From: Didymodactylos carnosus
Taxonomy: Eukaryota > Rotifera > Eurotatoria > Philodinida > Philodinidae
Length of the DNA stretch: 64,000 nucleotides
Reading direction: 5' to 3'
Assembly: GCA_905250885.1 (NCBI GenBank)
Contig: CAJNOQ010000089.1
Coordinates: forward strand, 1-64,000
Shown here one piece after another: positions 39,913 through 52,862 of the stretch (position 1 is its first letter; each line of letters begins with the position of its first letter). The position numbers and the translations under genes are program-made. The notes under the pieces were generated by a model. The model had not been told where the DNA came from. It did no database searches and worked only from the letters and a program-made list of their open reading frames with translations.

Positions 39913-42498
39913 TTACTTTAATAAACGCTGTCGATTTTTAAGATTTAAAAGACTGGAGTTTGGACTATCTTTATTTGAATTATTGGCAGTTGTTGTATTT
40001 GAAGTACGCATTCTCCAATCATTTTCTATTCTACAATAGAATCCACCGGGAAAATTGACTGATGGTGTATTTGTATTTGATAGTGATAAATCTTTTGTTT
40101 GTACATTACGATTAATGGTTGATTTTGCCATTTGTTCATTTTGAATATAACGTAACATAACATCATTTCGACGATGTTCATCTTCTCGTTGTGTATCTTG
40201 ATTCCATCGTGTTGATTTACAAGCATCCCATTGATATTTTAAATTAGGTCCAAATGGATTCGTATCAATTAAATATGTCCATAAAGATCTCGATGGTTTC
40301 TTACCAATCATTCCCACCATTGTCATTGTATTAGGTGTATTTAGAGTAATCAGAGAGGATGAATTAGTCAGAGTATTATTAGTATACAATGATTGTTCAA
40401 TTACTTGAAATAGAAAATTTTGTTTTATAGCAGTATCAGGCAATTGTTTCATGGTTTGTTGCTGTTTGATTAATTTTAATAATGATTCAGATTTATTAAG
40501 TTTTGTTAACTGTTCGGATGCATCATCCAAAACATGATCACCATTTTGACATCCACCACCATTTTCAAACGATTGATATTGATTCAAAAATAGAGAGAAA
40601 CCATTTGATTGTTTTCCACAACACGCATATATACCATTGGTGACAGTTGATGATGAATGATACGAGCATTGATTATAGTCAACATAACGAAAATAATTTT
40701 TACATCGATCACAGTAACCACTATTCATATGCAACCTGAAAGAAAAAATGATAGATAAATTTAATCTTCTAATGAATCTAATGGCCTCTTAAAAATTCAA
40801 ACTCATATTTCTCTATTAAGAAAACCTTTTCTCAAATCAAAACGTGAATTTTAGAATCTTAATTTTTTAAGCTTTTCAAATATTTTTTCTTTACAAATCT
40901 TACAGGATATTTTTTTTCTGACACGCTTCAAAATATCACTTGTACGGCGTAAAAAACCAGTTTCTTTTAAAAACATTTGATGTAACTGATACAGATTGGC
41001 TGTAAAAGAATTTTATTGGAATACAGAATTGTCGAATGAAAATCTCTCTATAAAATAATTTATTGTACGATCTTCTACAACTTTTCGGAAAGAAATCACA
41101 CACTTTCTACTAAAAACTGTATTTTTCAAAATTCCGTTTTTGTTTAAGTTCGCGTTTTACATGGTATGCAGCTTCACACAGAATATGTATAGTGTTCTTT
41201 CTTCAAATCACATAAGATCCCATTCTGTAGAGACTCGTTTGTTCTACAATTTAGCATTCAAAAAAATAAAATTTATCACCTAAAACATAGCAGAACGTAG
41301 AAAAATAGCCTTTTCTCCTGCTCAAGTGATAATTTGAAGCATGCCAGGGAAATATCTATAACTCCAAAACAAAATATCCTGTAAAATTTCTAAAACAATT
41401 ATTTGTAAAACCTTAAAAATAATAGAAAAATATGAATTTGAATTTTTTAACAAGAGCTTTGCGCCATAGGTTAGTAAAATAACTTTACCAAACCATCCAA
41501 TATGTATCACGCCACGATAATTCTGAACGTTGATATATATCTTTTATCCATTGATTAATATCAAATTTAGAATCGATTTTATGTTGATAAAATAATTTAC
41601 CATTTTGTTTGATAAACATTTTTTCTTCTAAACATGGTAATAACATCATATCTTCAATTGTCATAATATTTTGACATGTAGCACAACGAATTAATTTTGT
41701 CAATGTTGATGTTAACATATGTTCAAGTGAATATTCAAATAATTTACTACGAATTTTATCTTTTCGATCTTTTATTGATTCAATTTCATATGGTGATGAA
41801 AATAATTGTACTAAGGATTTAACAAGATGTTCGGGAATAGAAGCCATATTACAATTTGTTTGAATTATTTCACTTATATGAGTATGAATATAATCTAAAG
41901 ATTTTTCCACTAATTTTTCCATTTTTAAAAAATCAGATGATATTAATATGGATATGGCAATACGTGGTTCAAGTTGTGGTTCGAGTTGATTATGACTATT
42001 TCGTTTAACATAATTCATTAACCATTGAAATATGTCTAAATCACAATGGACACTAATATCAACTTCTTCTAATTGTTCGGGTTCATCTTTTAAATAATCA
42101 CTGAAATAACGCATTTCACGTATAAGTAATGTACGATTACACGTAAACTGACGTTTCACTGTTTTAGCTTCATCACACACAGTTATACTTATTTGTGAAT
42201 CTGTCTCGATTTTGTCTTCTCCAACGATTGTTGATATAACTGATGAATTATCATCACCTCCCACAGTTGAAACACTAGCAGATGGAACGGTGTTTGTTGT
42301 TGCTGTTGATGAATAGATATTTTGTTGTAGATGATTATAAATTTTCTCAAGTGATAACAATGGATTGTGAGTAGAACTATCGACAAGCGTTGAAAAATTA
42401 TGAGATGGTGGAGTCCATCCATAAATATAGGATGACTTTGTGCGTAATTGTTCAGATAAGTAGCTAGTCAAGAGTAAATCTGTTAAGCTCGAATCCAT
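39913..42498 (-). CDS. SANBR: SANBR (KIAA1841) homologue, BTB-like domain protein, 2 exons
   Basis: Exons 42498-41489 and 40735-39913, joined in phase through a Trp codon, give 610 residues (human about 718). SANBR is a SANT- and BTB-domain protein that restrains antibody class-switch recombination in mammals; its role in invertebrates is not known. Residues about 100-230 form the BTB-like region (FTCNRTLLIREMRYF, EEVDISVHCDLDIFQWLMNY, ISILISSDFLKMEKLVEKSL), closely matching the human protein. A cysteine pair, CATC, lies farther on. The second exon begins with CDRC and holds CSYHSS plus the C-terminal signature WDACKSTRWNQDTQRE and FPGGFYCRIE. The N-terminus is a short Ser/Thr-rich stretch; a SANT/Myb domain is not evident. 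An acceptor-like TTTTAG sits 15 bases upstream of the ATG, so a further 5' exon is possible. Confidence 0.9.
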
Positions 42499-43888
42499 AT
42501 TTACTTTAGTCTAAAATTGATGTATCGTTCAGGAATCTATTTTCGATGAACTGTTCGATTTTAATGAAGCTTTTAGCAAATGGTGGTTCTCTAAAATGCA
42601 TGTTCTCAGCTGAATGCTGTAAAACGACATACTAAAACAAACTAAACATTTGTCTCAGCATGAACTTAAGTTTATGAAACTTAGGAAAGCTGTTAAAAAT
42701 GCGCTTTTACAAATCAAAAAGCTTCAGATCAAAGAACGAAACGCATCATGAGTTTTCGATATAACCTTGGCAAGGTGGAGGAAGTTTTATTGAACAACTC
42801 CAAAAACTTTTCTGAGCACGTTTTTTCTCAAAAAATTTAGCTGATAACCAAAAGAAAAAAAGTCAACTTTTCTGAGTGAGTAAATTTTTTTCTCAAGTGA
42901 GTAATTCATTTCAAACAAGGTGGGGGAATTCTTCCACCTTCCCCCACCTAATCGAAAATGCTTAACGCAAGTACGAAAAATACGTTAACTGTTCGGGTAT
43001 GTTTTGATGATGTAGTAGACTCAAACTCAGTGAGGAACAGACGTCAAATTTTTTGACATTATCGACTATTTTTGTAGGATATCAAAACAGTTATGAGGTT
43101 GTATCTTGGTAGACTACTGTTGAAAATATGCTGCTTTAGGCAAAACTCATTTGAATGTGGAAAAGACTCAATTAAAAAATAAAATGCCATTACTCTTGTT
43201 TCAAAAGTATGTCGCTAGGCAACACACTATTTTATTTCTATTCGCATACGCAATGTAACAACAGCTGTCCTACCGTCAGTTTATGCTGGATATAAGTGAT
43301 GTAACTTTTTGTAAGCCATACTCACCTTCTGATAAGGCCGCCAAATCTCGGTGCTATAGTCTTATCTGTTATAATCCAGGTTTCAAGCCGTTTGACGGCT
43401 AGATGTAGCGACCTCACCAGGAGATGAATATGGCTCATTATATATGATTCTGAAAATAATACCAAGTTGAACATGTACTTACATGATCTTTTCACGAGGT
43501 GTAAAATATGAGAAACAAAAAATCAAACGTTGTACGAAACGTAGAAATAAACGATCTTCAAGCTTAATAGGATGATGACAACTGTTCTCACATTTTACGG
43601 GCACTTTCGACAAACGAAAAAGACATATTGTGTTGCCTTGGAAAACAAAAATGTAATCAGAAACTTTATATTTACACCAGCCTATCCATCAGCCTTCCGT
43701 TTCATTCTCTTATTTATTACATGAACAAAAATATCCATAAAAAATAAAATTTTAAACTATAAAAGAACATATATCACTGTTATTTTAATAAATAAATATC
43801 ATAGAAAAAATATGAGACAGTCAGTATGAGAGAGAAGGATCACTGTTATAAGAAAAACGAAGATGAGATCCTGCTTCGATGTACATTC
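42499..43888. other. Intergenic between SANBR and NEK10 homologues
   Basis: SANBR promoter and NEK10 3' UTR must both fall here. No gene or clear repeat seen. A patch at 43320-43440 is less AT-rich but has no recognised content. Confidence 0.5.
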
Positions 43889-46800
43889 TCAAGAATATTC
43901 TTGGACGGATTGATGAATGGAATGTGATTTTTTTCCCGATGGCAGTCTCGCTTTTTGTGACGTTGATGGTGGAGGTAGCGAATCGCTAAAATATCAGAAT
44001 GAAAGAGCATCTAGTATTCACAAAAGTTTAGCACGTCATACCTTGTTGTCTGATTATAATAACTGGTTTCTTGTAAAATTTGTTCGATAAAACTCATCAT
44101 TTGTTCATAAGTAATATATCCATCATTTTCATGGATGGTCAAATCAACTAAGCAAGTAACAATCTTTTATTTACTGATACACTACTGAAGAGAGTACATA
44201 CTAGTTTTAGGATTTAGTGCCTTGTTTGTAGCAGCAGATGAATTCGTTGTAATAGATTTAAATACTAAATGCTCAACTGCCGATGTTGAACTGCTGTTCG
44301 AACTTACATCGAATTGAATGCAATCCATTGAATGACTGGCTAATTTTGATAATTCACTTTTAAGATTTTGTGATGTTCGTTTCGAAAACAAAAAACGTTT
44401 GTAACGCTCGATTAGCCGCCGACATGAATTATTATCACTAATTGTTGGTGGAGTCTACAAAAAAAAAGACAATAAATATCAATAAACACACATCTCGAGA
44501 AAAAAACCCACTTACTTGCGTTATGAAAATAATTTTATGTACAACATCGAGCAGTTGGGTGACAGGATCAGTGGCACGTAAACGTCTGTGGGGCATAACT
44601 ATCGAAGTAGCAGAACCAGCTGAAGTAGGTCTTGGTCGCACCAATGAGTTGTTATCCCTATCCATCGCAAAAAGAACTCAAAATATTTATCTAAATCTAA
44701 GTAAAGCACTTCATCGTAATTCTCCTGTCGTAAAAGAGTCAAATCCAGTATTATTTTACAGTACTTGACAGTTGTTGATCGAAAAGCTCCCAATATCAAT
44801 CTCTAAGAAGGAGAAAGATAATATATGACATACCTGCGATCAGGTGTCGATGGACTGGGAGATTGATATACACTCCTCCTATTTCCACTGTCATAACCAC
44901 CATCGCTAGATATATTTCCAATATTTGAACCATCAGGTGATCGAGTATTAATAAATACACCTAGAAAAATAGATAGATATGTAAAATTGTTTTTATTTTA
45001 CAAACGAATGGGTGTTACAGAAAAAATGACGTAGTTTTTATTTTCAGTTTTTCTCCTCGGTCTTTGCACCCATAGAGTTCACCTTATTATAGAAACATTT
45101 CCCATTCATTTCTGTACAAAATGATATATAGAAGATGATCCTAAGGTTTGAGACACTGTCTTAATTGCACATCGAAATGTAAAGACTTAAAAAATTAAAA
45201 GTTTTTCCTACGATAATTTTGAAGTTTGAAGTCCATTTTGAAAGTGATAGGAAGGAGATAGCACATCATTTCTTAGAACGTTTAGATATCCTCTTTCAGA
45301 TGGCACAAGGCTCATTTCCTCTCCATCGGTGTGATTTGGCAAAAATGACTAGTTAATAACTAGCAGCGATTACTGAACAAAATGCGCTAGTGTCAGCATC
45401 TCCATTAGTCAGAAAAGTTACATCAAGCGTTTCGCACATGAGGTGAGTAGACCAAACATTTGTCTGCAAAATGACGCAAGGATGAGGAGTCGGATTGGTT
45501 CAGTCTTGTCTGAGGAATGTTCATTTTACAAATAGCCCCACAGTTCAGTTTGAAAAACCTGAAAAAACGGTCATAGGGCTTTTGCAAAAAATATTATTGA
45601 AGACACGAAAATAACGATAGAAAATCCGCATTACAGCTAATCGATAGAGAATTTGAAGGACTACATTTTGGTCTACTTGCTCGAGACAAGGCATACATTC
45701 AACTTCATACTGACGAAATACACTTTTTTGTGTTAAACTTTTTAAGTTTCTAGGACATTTCGATGTTTATTCAATTAAGACAGCGTCTCGAACATTAGGA
45801 TCATCTTCTGTACATCATTTTGTTCAGAAATGAATGGGGAATAGTTTGGTAATAAGATGAGCTCTGTGAGTGCAGAGGAAGAGGAGAAAAAATAAAAATA
45901 AAAACTACGTCATTCTTTCTGTAACACCCGTTATAACACAGACATTCATTTTGCTCGGAGCCTGTTTGTCTGCCTTCAATTACTGTACGACGCAGGCTAG
46001 GTCTGCCAATGGCGAGAGATGAAGACTTTGGTTGTCCTCCACTAGAATAGCCCGCCGAACTGGAATTGCGACTACCAGCGCTAGGAACGTCGGGTGTTTC
46101 ATTATCAGATACTGCGATAAAGAAAAGTCAATCATTATACTTTCGACACAGTCCGACATTTTTTTGTCATACCTCCTGCAAAGTCATCTGNGTTTGTCTG
46201 CCTTCAATTACTGTACGACGCAGGCTAGGTCTGCCAATGGCGAGAGATGAAGACTTTGGTTGTCCTCCACTAGAATAGCCCGCCGAACTGGAATTGCGAC
46301 TACCAGCGCTAGGAACGTCGGGTGTTTCATTATCAGATACTGCGATAAAGAAAAGTCAATCATTATACTTTCGACACAGTCCGACATTTTTTTGTCATAC
46401 CTCCTGCAAAGTCATCTGTATATTGTTTGACTGTATCAATCGATTGTTGATCATCAAAACTAACATCGCCGCCGTTAACAATACTTTCTTTTGCACTTGA
46501 ACAACTCCAACACCGTTGATGGTAATTTAAACGTTTAGAATCTTGCTGTCTAAGACGTTTTTCTAATTTTTGTATATTCGTGCATGCACGATCTGTATAT
46601 ATCATTATATACTCGGTACATAACTGTGCAACAGAATAGATATCTGGACGACGATTTGAATCAATACATAAACATTCGACAATAACATGTCGAATACGAT
46701 CACTATAATGCTTTAATGGTTGTTGATCATAATCACTTGCACATATTTTACTAGCCAAAGATAATAAATTTGACGTAAAAAAGGGCGGAACAAGTGTCGC

Positions 46801-49800
46801 CATATGATATAACACACAGCCTAGCGACCATATATCTATTTTGTCGAAGAAAAAAACATATTAATAGTTTTATTTTTCTAATGTAACATGAGTATAAACT
46901 AACCAGCTTTCTCATTATATGGCAAATGCTGAATTATCTCTGGGCATGCATAATACATCGTACCAACGACGGAAGTCATTTTACTACAGTCATTATCAAG
47001 TAGTTTTGCTAAACCAAAATCGGCTAAACAAAAATAAGTGAAATTTATTTTCATGTCCAAAAGAAGATGCGTATGTTTACTTACTGATTTTAACACGATA
47101 TTCATCGTCAAGCATTATATTATTTGCAGTTAAATCACGATGCACAATGCCTTTTTCTTTGTGCAAATAACGTAATGCCAGGATAAGCTAAAGTTCAACA
47201 AAATTTTACAGACAGATTTTTTTTTTTTGTAATATAGAGAGATATTTCAGTCTTGTTTACGATGATTTGTATAAGCTTACTTGTACGAAAACTTTCCATA
47301 TATTTTCTTCGCTCATTGTTGATCTGGTTTCTTTAAGTAATGTAAGAAAATCTTGTAAAGATGAGCCTTTAACAAATAAAAGAAATAGAAATCCATATTT
47401 ACTAATATTTTACTCTATCAAACTTACCGCTAATCAATTCCATAACAATATACAACTTTTCATCTAAATAGAAAAAATATAACAGAAATAATACTTAGAC
47501 AAATCCATGAAAAGGATTAAACTGTCAGAAAATTCTTCACTTTCGATACTTTAATATATTTTTTTGATACTATTCAACGATAAAAACTGACTAGTAAAAC
47601 ATCGTATGGAGATTGATTATTTCAAAAAGTCTCGATCGTACAAACTTTTTTAGATCGAAACCATGCATTTTTTCAAATAAATTGAACATATATAAATACT
47701 CACTTTCATGAAACATCCTGTAGTAGCTAACAACATTTGGATGACGAAGTTCCTCACGTATTATTTTCACTTCATTGATCCTTGTTCCGAGACTTTTCTC
47801 CACATCGCCACCCGAGCGGAATGACCGATTATCGATCTAAAATGAAATAAAATCAATTATACTTTTCTTATATATTCTTGCCATATATTTACATACTTCT
47901 TTCATTGCGCACATTGTTGTTGCATTACGTTTAGCCACACGATATACCGAACCGAATGCACCCGATCCGAGACAATCGAATACCCCATAATCTTTAACAT
48001 AACGTGTTGGTTCACGTTTTGGATCCAATGATCGTAAACGTTTTGTTTTTATTTCTATCATTTCATCAAACGATACTGTGCTATTCCAAGTTTCCGTTAA
48101 TTTTTTATATAAACTTAAATCACGTTGAAAATTTCCAATTTCAAGAAATAATTCAAACGTCTGTGGTGTAAATAATTTTTTATATTGTTCACGATTTTTA
48201 TTCAATGGAAATAAATAACGTAACGTTCGAAATACATTACGCTAGAAAAACAAAAAATAATTTTATTTATTAAGTAAACTAGCAAAAATTTTTCTCAAAT
48301 TTTACCTGTAAATGATTAAATTTCTCAGACTTTTGATATTCTTCATTTTCGGGAAACAATAACATAGCTATGACATAAATACCATTTTTATCAATTATTG
48401 TTTGTCCGTTTGTGTAATCATACGACAATTCAGCTAACAAAGTGCAGCAAGCAACTTGTAAATCAAATAATTGATCACGACTGGTTGGCTAAAAAACAAC
48501 AACATGTTGATTTGCTATATCCGAAAATAATTATGATAGTCGACACAATCTACTTTTTTTATTTTTAAAAAATGACTAGTTCTACTATACTTTAAACGGA
48601 TAGTTTTGTCACTTACCTCTGATACTCCAAGTGACTGTTTCTTTGATATACTACCATTACCATGTTTTGATTTATTCGTTGTCGAAGGTAAACAATAATC
48701 AAAATCACGTTTTCTAGAGAAAAAAAGATATTAAGGAAAATGAGCCAATTAGAGAAAAAGAGTTAAATGTATATCGGAATAAATGAGCACATAATTTTAC
48801 AAATACCAGGTGTATCCACAGACTTACTCTAGTATTGTCACTAATAAAGGCAATGCTCCTTCTAGTCGTATCAGTCGTCTAAAATCTTCATTGTCAGCCA
48901 AATGTGTTAGACCCCATATAGCGTGAAATAAAAGCTTGACATTGTCATGACTCAATAGACTAGAATAAAAAATAAAACGATAATGGATAAACTAATTTAT
49001 TATCATTGATCAACTTACCTAATGAATGTATGTAAAAAATCGACTAATGCATGGAAATACTCTTTTACTTGTGTCTGTGCAAGTAAACTAGCAATGAGCT
49101 GAAGAGCCAATCTAAAAAAAGGAAGAAACAAAAATAGATTTTCTCTAATCTTTAAGAAAAACAACAACAACAATTTACTGTTTAGTTTCAAGATCTTCAT
49201 AAGATAAAATATTTAATAAAGTATATGGGGTATCATTTCGAGCAATTTCTTGTAAATACACTTCTCTTAACAAATGAGAAAAAAACGTTAAACATTACAT
49301 AAATTTGACTCGAACTATATAATACGTACGATCGTTCTGTCATGTTAATTAATAATCTTAATACATCTTGAGTTAATGAGAGATCTGGTGAACTATTGAG
49401 TAAACGATTAATTGACTCTAATACTTTACTATTAATAATATATTCTGTACGACAATTTTCATTCGTTATGAGTTTTAATAAAATATCTAAAAATTAAAAA
49501 TTATTTATTAACTTATTTATTTTACAATCAGATCATATATTTTACTTAGTATGTCTTTAAGGATTTGAGTTGATATATTTGTATTATTACTACATAATTC
49601 ACCACTTTCTGTTAAATCGATTGTATGCAAACTAATATAAAAATCTAATTGCTAGAAAAAATATATTTGTTTACTTTAATTATTCAAATGTTCTAAAATA
49701 GTCTTACCGTTTTTATACCAATCATTCTATTTTCCTGAATAAATATATTCTGATATTCCGTATCACGTAACAATATCCGACTGCATTGAAACACTTCTAA

Positions 49801-50533
49801 TGATGCATTTTTTGCATTAGAATCAACACTTTACAAAGCAAAAAAAGAAACGTGATCGATTATCGACTTTTTTTCTTGTCGTTTTTTCGCTTACCCATTG
49901 CAAAACTTTTTTTTGATTAAATAACGGAAAATCTGAAACAGAATATATATATATATATAAAAAGTTAAAACATAAAACCATAGTTAAAATTTAACGTACA
50001 TTCAAAAATAGTTTGTTTTCTAGATGATTGGAAAACTTTGCTTTATTTATATATTTCGTACTAAAATATACAATCAATATGGTGGAAAAAGAAAAGAAGT
50101 AAATCTTGATACCAACCGGAAACTATCCAATGTTTTTTCTTCAAGTTGAGCATCTTTTATTTTATCACTTTTTTCCAAATCGCTTAGAATTTTTATTAAA
50201 AATGCATGTTCACTTGAAATAAAGAAAATGAAAATAATTTAGATTATCAAAAGAGATCTATTGTTTATTTGTACACACTCTTTCGATTTTCGTTCGTTTG
50301 CCATACTCGTAATATGCTTTCATCACAAAAATGATTATAATCTAAAAGTAATAATAAATAAATATTATAGTTTGAATTGCTGCATTTTAAATGATGCTCA
50401 AAACAATTATTTACAGTAAGAATAACGTTTTTACTAGCAATTTGAAGAATATCTCTCAGTACAATAATTCATTTTATAGTCTTGATAACTCACACTCTTG
50501 GACAAACCTTACGTCAACAGATAAGAACTTCAT
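43889..50533 (-). CDS. NEK10: NEK10-like kinase with armadillo repeats, about 26 exons
   Basis: Transcript order: 50533-50494 (tentative), 50341-50275, 50212-50117, 50060-50000, 49932-49895, 49828-49708, 49651-49546, 49486-49330, 49265-49179, 49111-49019, 48959-48828, 48713-48617, 48488-48306, 48241-47897, 47836-47704, 47463-47428, 47366-47281, 47187-47085, 47023-46904, 46835-46401, one exon in the duplicated region (46111 to about 45944), 44960-44834, 44657-44516, 44454-44202, 44147-44042, 43985-43889. Counting that exon once gives 3429 bases, 1142 residues (human 1172). NEK10 acts in motile cilia and checkpoint signalling. Armadillo-like helices (to about 425) precede the kinase: LGSGAFGSVY (517-526), K540, HRDLTANN (D644), TDFG (661-664), SVVGTMYYACPE. 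The C-terminal blocks DPVTQLLDVVHKIIFITQ and YITYEQM are NEK10-specific. Start uncertain: an in-frame ATG also lies at 50605. Confidence 0.9.
45010..45929. mobile_element. TIR element in a NEK10 intron
   Basis: GGGTGTTACAG at the left and CTGTAACACCC at the right cap inverted repeats of about 180 bases (45010-45185 against about 45770-45929), including the shared block ATGATCCTAA/TTAGGATCAT. The element is about 920 bases with no transposase frame. It lies directly after the exon that ends near 45944 in transcript order, and probably contributed to the short intron remnant there. No target duplication was resolved. Confidence 0.7.
45964..46418. repeat. Exact 227-base tandem duplication around one N (probable assembly artefact)
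   Basis: 45964-46190 and 46192-46418 are identical as far as I can read, separated by a single N at 46191. The unit holds the last 18 bases of one NEK10 exon, the short intron and most of the next exon. Counting the unit once keeps the NEK10 frame and family length. A gap join with unrecognised overlap is the simplest explanation. Confidence 0.9.
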
Positions 50534-52301
50534 CGTCCGTGACACCCCTACATCTTGACATTCTTTGATACGAATATATCTACAGATAACAGAAGTAAGA
50601 ATCATCAAAGAAATATTTCATTCAATTTATAAAAACAAAGGTTAACCTATTGAAAGAGTAGCGAGAATGAAGAAAAAAATAAATAGAAAGCTAAAATGAC
50701 AGTCACAATTTAAGAAACATAAAAATAAAAGATAAAAGTAAAGAAAAAAGAACTAACATGACTAAAAAAACATGGCTGAATTTTTCTATAAAAGATACAA
50801 AAATAGCGTTATTTTCCATAATAACAAAGCAGGAAAACTGATTACTACCCCAGTGAATGTATTTGCATGCAGGTAATTGCTCAAGTACTCTCACAAGTTT
50901 CGCTTTTTTGCAAGTAAATCAAGTACTTGAATTACTTTATCTTCTTGTGAAGTAATTTGCTCAAGTAGCTGTGGAAGGTTCAACCAGTAAATCAAGTACC
51001 CAGCACTTGCTTTCAGGCATTTATTGAGTAGTATTTTTTGACAATACTTGTCAAATGCTTTTTGGAAATTTGCTAGTAAATAAGTACTCACACCCAAGTA
51101 CATTCATCAAGGTAGTTCTGGTAGTTTATTCCCGCCAGTGTCAGATGTATAAACACCCGATGGATGAACTGTATGAAGAGAAAGACTATGAACACCAGAC
51201 GGAATGTGAACGTTATTAAAGTGATGAAGGCGTGAAGAAGAAGAATGTGGTTAATTAACAGGATAAAAGATAGACAGGAGGGTCTTAAGTAATGCCTTTT
51301 TCCTGACATCAAAAACAAAACTAAAAATCCTAAATCACATCAGAATCTTCTTGACAGTTAATTGCTAATTCCACTGGTCGTTGCTGAACTACAATCAAAA
51401 GAAAGGAGAAAAAATTGACAGGGTGTTTCGCGAATGTGATTTTTAGTATAAGGTTCTCTTTTCTGTCGTTGTAAATACAACCCAATCAAGAAACAAGAGA
51501 GAGAAGCAACAATAACAAAAATTTTCTTCACAGTATAGACTTTTTTCCATCTTTTTTCATCTATACTATATTATTCTCGTGGAAGGAAGAAACAAAAGCT
51601 TAATGGCAGCACCATACAGTGTCCAACAGCGCCATCTTCAGAGTAGGTTTTCAAAGATTATCTAAATATTAATAAAATCATGATTTTTATTAAGCAAATT
51701 TTGTAAAATATATAAGTTGTCGATCTATCTCCATGTGCGTCTCCCTGTCACCTCCTTCCATTGTCAATATAACTTGTTGAGGAGGGAAGGCTGACTGAAT
51801 CGCATTATGGCTGAGTCGGTCATCGTTCGTGCAGGGAAGTTATATTGGATAGGCTTCGAGTTCGTGTTTTTGGTGACAGAAAGCACTTAACTACGTTCAT
51901 CTTATTAGCTCCCGTTTATTAACAGAGTTTTAGCGTAATATAGCAGAAAAGGTCAGAATCCTTTTTGAGGATTTCTTTCTTTAGCTGAGGAAAAGAATAG
52001 CTCAAGTTGGCTCAAGACCTTTTGTGAAACTCAGCCCAATTTTACGAAACTAGGACAATCGTTTTGTAAGAGGCACTATCAGTCAGGAAAATATTTAAAC
52101 GAAGAAATTGTATGTATATAGACGTGAAGATATAACACGTGCGAAAAAGTCATGGCATACGAAAAGTAGCAAAATAGGTCACTGTATTAATCTGATAAAA
52201 TAAGAAATAATCATTTTTATTTCTCTCTCATTTTCAGATTGTGTCTGTATTGTGTGTGTGTGTGTGCTTTTTTATATAATAACTTCTATTTTTTGTGTGA
52301 A
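50534..52301. other. Intergenic, divergent promoter region
   Basis: Between NEK10 (-) and the 52302 gene (+). Contains direct near-repeats of an AAGTACT-type motif at about 50880-51100 and an acceptor-like CATTTTCAG ending at 52238 that suggests a spliced 5' UTR for the next gene. No coding frame supported. Confidence 0.5.
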
Positions 52302-52862
52302 ATGGACGTCAATGTGCAAGAACGTGCATTAATGATATTTTTAAGTTATGAAAAACTTCGAAGACCATCTGTAAGTGTTCGACAACGACGAACAGAAAAT
52401 CCTTTACGTGAACGTTTATTAGTAAGAAAGTTTATAACTCAACTGGAGCAATATTATTATTACCAACAGCAACAACAGCAGTATTATAACACTAATATTT
52501 GTGACACTCAGAATAATAACAATAATTCATTACAATATTTACCATTATATAATATAACATATAATACAATATCAGATAATAATAGTACAGATAAAATGAC
52601 TTTGGAAAGTGAAAGAATGGACGTTGATACAGGCGAAGACGGAGAAGAAGATGAAGAGTACAAAGAACAAGAAAATTGTTCAATAACTATGTCTGATGTG
52701 GATGCAAATAATAACACAATAATTAACAATCATAATGAAGAAGTCGTCAAACATTATTCATATGTTCAATTAGTTAAATCTAATGAACAGAATCAATTTT
52801 ATCATGATCAAACAACTCAATCAATTCAAACAGCAATAATTAATCAGTCAAGTGAAGTGTAG
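52302..52862 (+). CDS. Acidic Gln/Asn-rich protein of unknown function, 186 residues
   Basis: A single-exon frame that begins with ATG at 52302, a few tens of bases after an acceptor-like site, so the frame upstream of it (translated from a TG run) is unlikely to be coding. Residues 1-50 are the most structured part: MDVNVQERALMIFLSYEKLR, then a basic stretch (VRQRR) and LRERLLVRKFITQLEQ, probably two helices. A run of Tyr and Gln (YYYYQQQQQQYY), an Asn-rich segment, a strongly acidic block (about 103-120, DTGEDGEEDEEYKE) and a polar tail follow. The short N-terminal helical block followed by disordered acidic sequence faintly recalls the immediate-early IER2/IER5 family, but I cannot establish that. 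No membrane segment or signal peptide. Likely a small nuclear or regulatory protein. Confidence 0.6.
   Translation: MDVNVQERALMIFLSYEKLRRPSVSVRQRRTENPLRERLLVRKFITQLEQYYYYQQQQQQYYNTNICDTQNNNNNSLQYLPLYNITYNTISDNNSTDKMTLESERMDVDTGEDGEEDEEYKEQENCSITMSDVDANNNTIINNHNEEVVKHYSYVQLVKSNEQNQFYHDQTTQSIQTAIINQSSEV

Noticed and set aside
52492-52729. Minus-strand frames of 63 and 73 residues
   Set aside because: Antisense shadows of the low-complexity 52302 gene.
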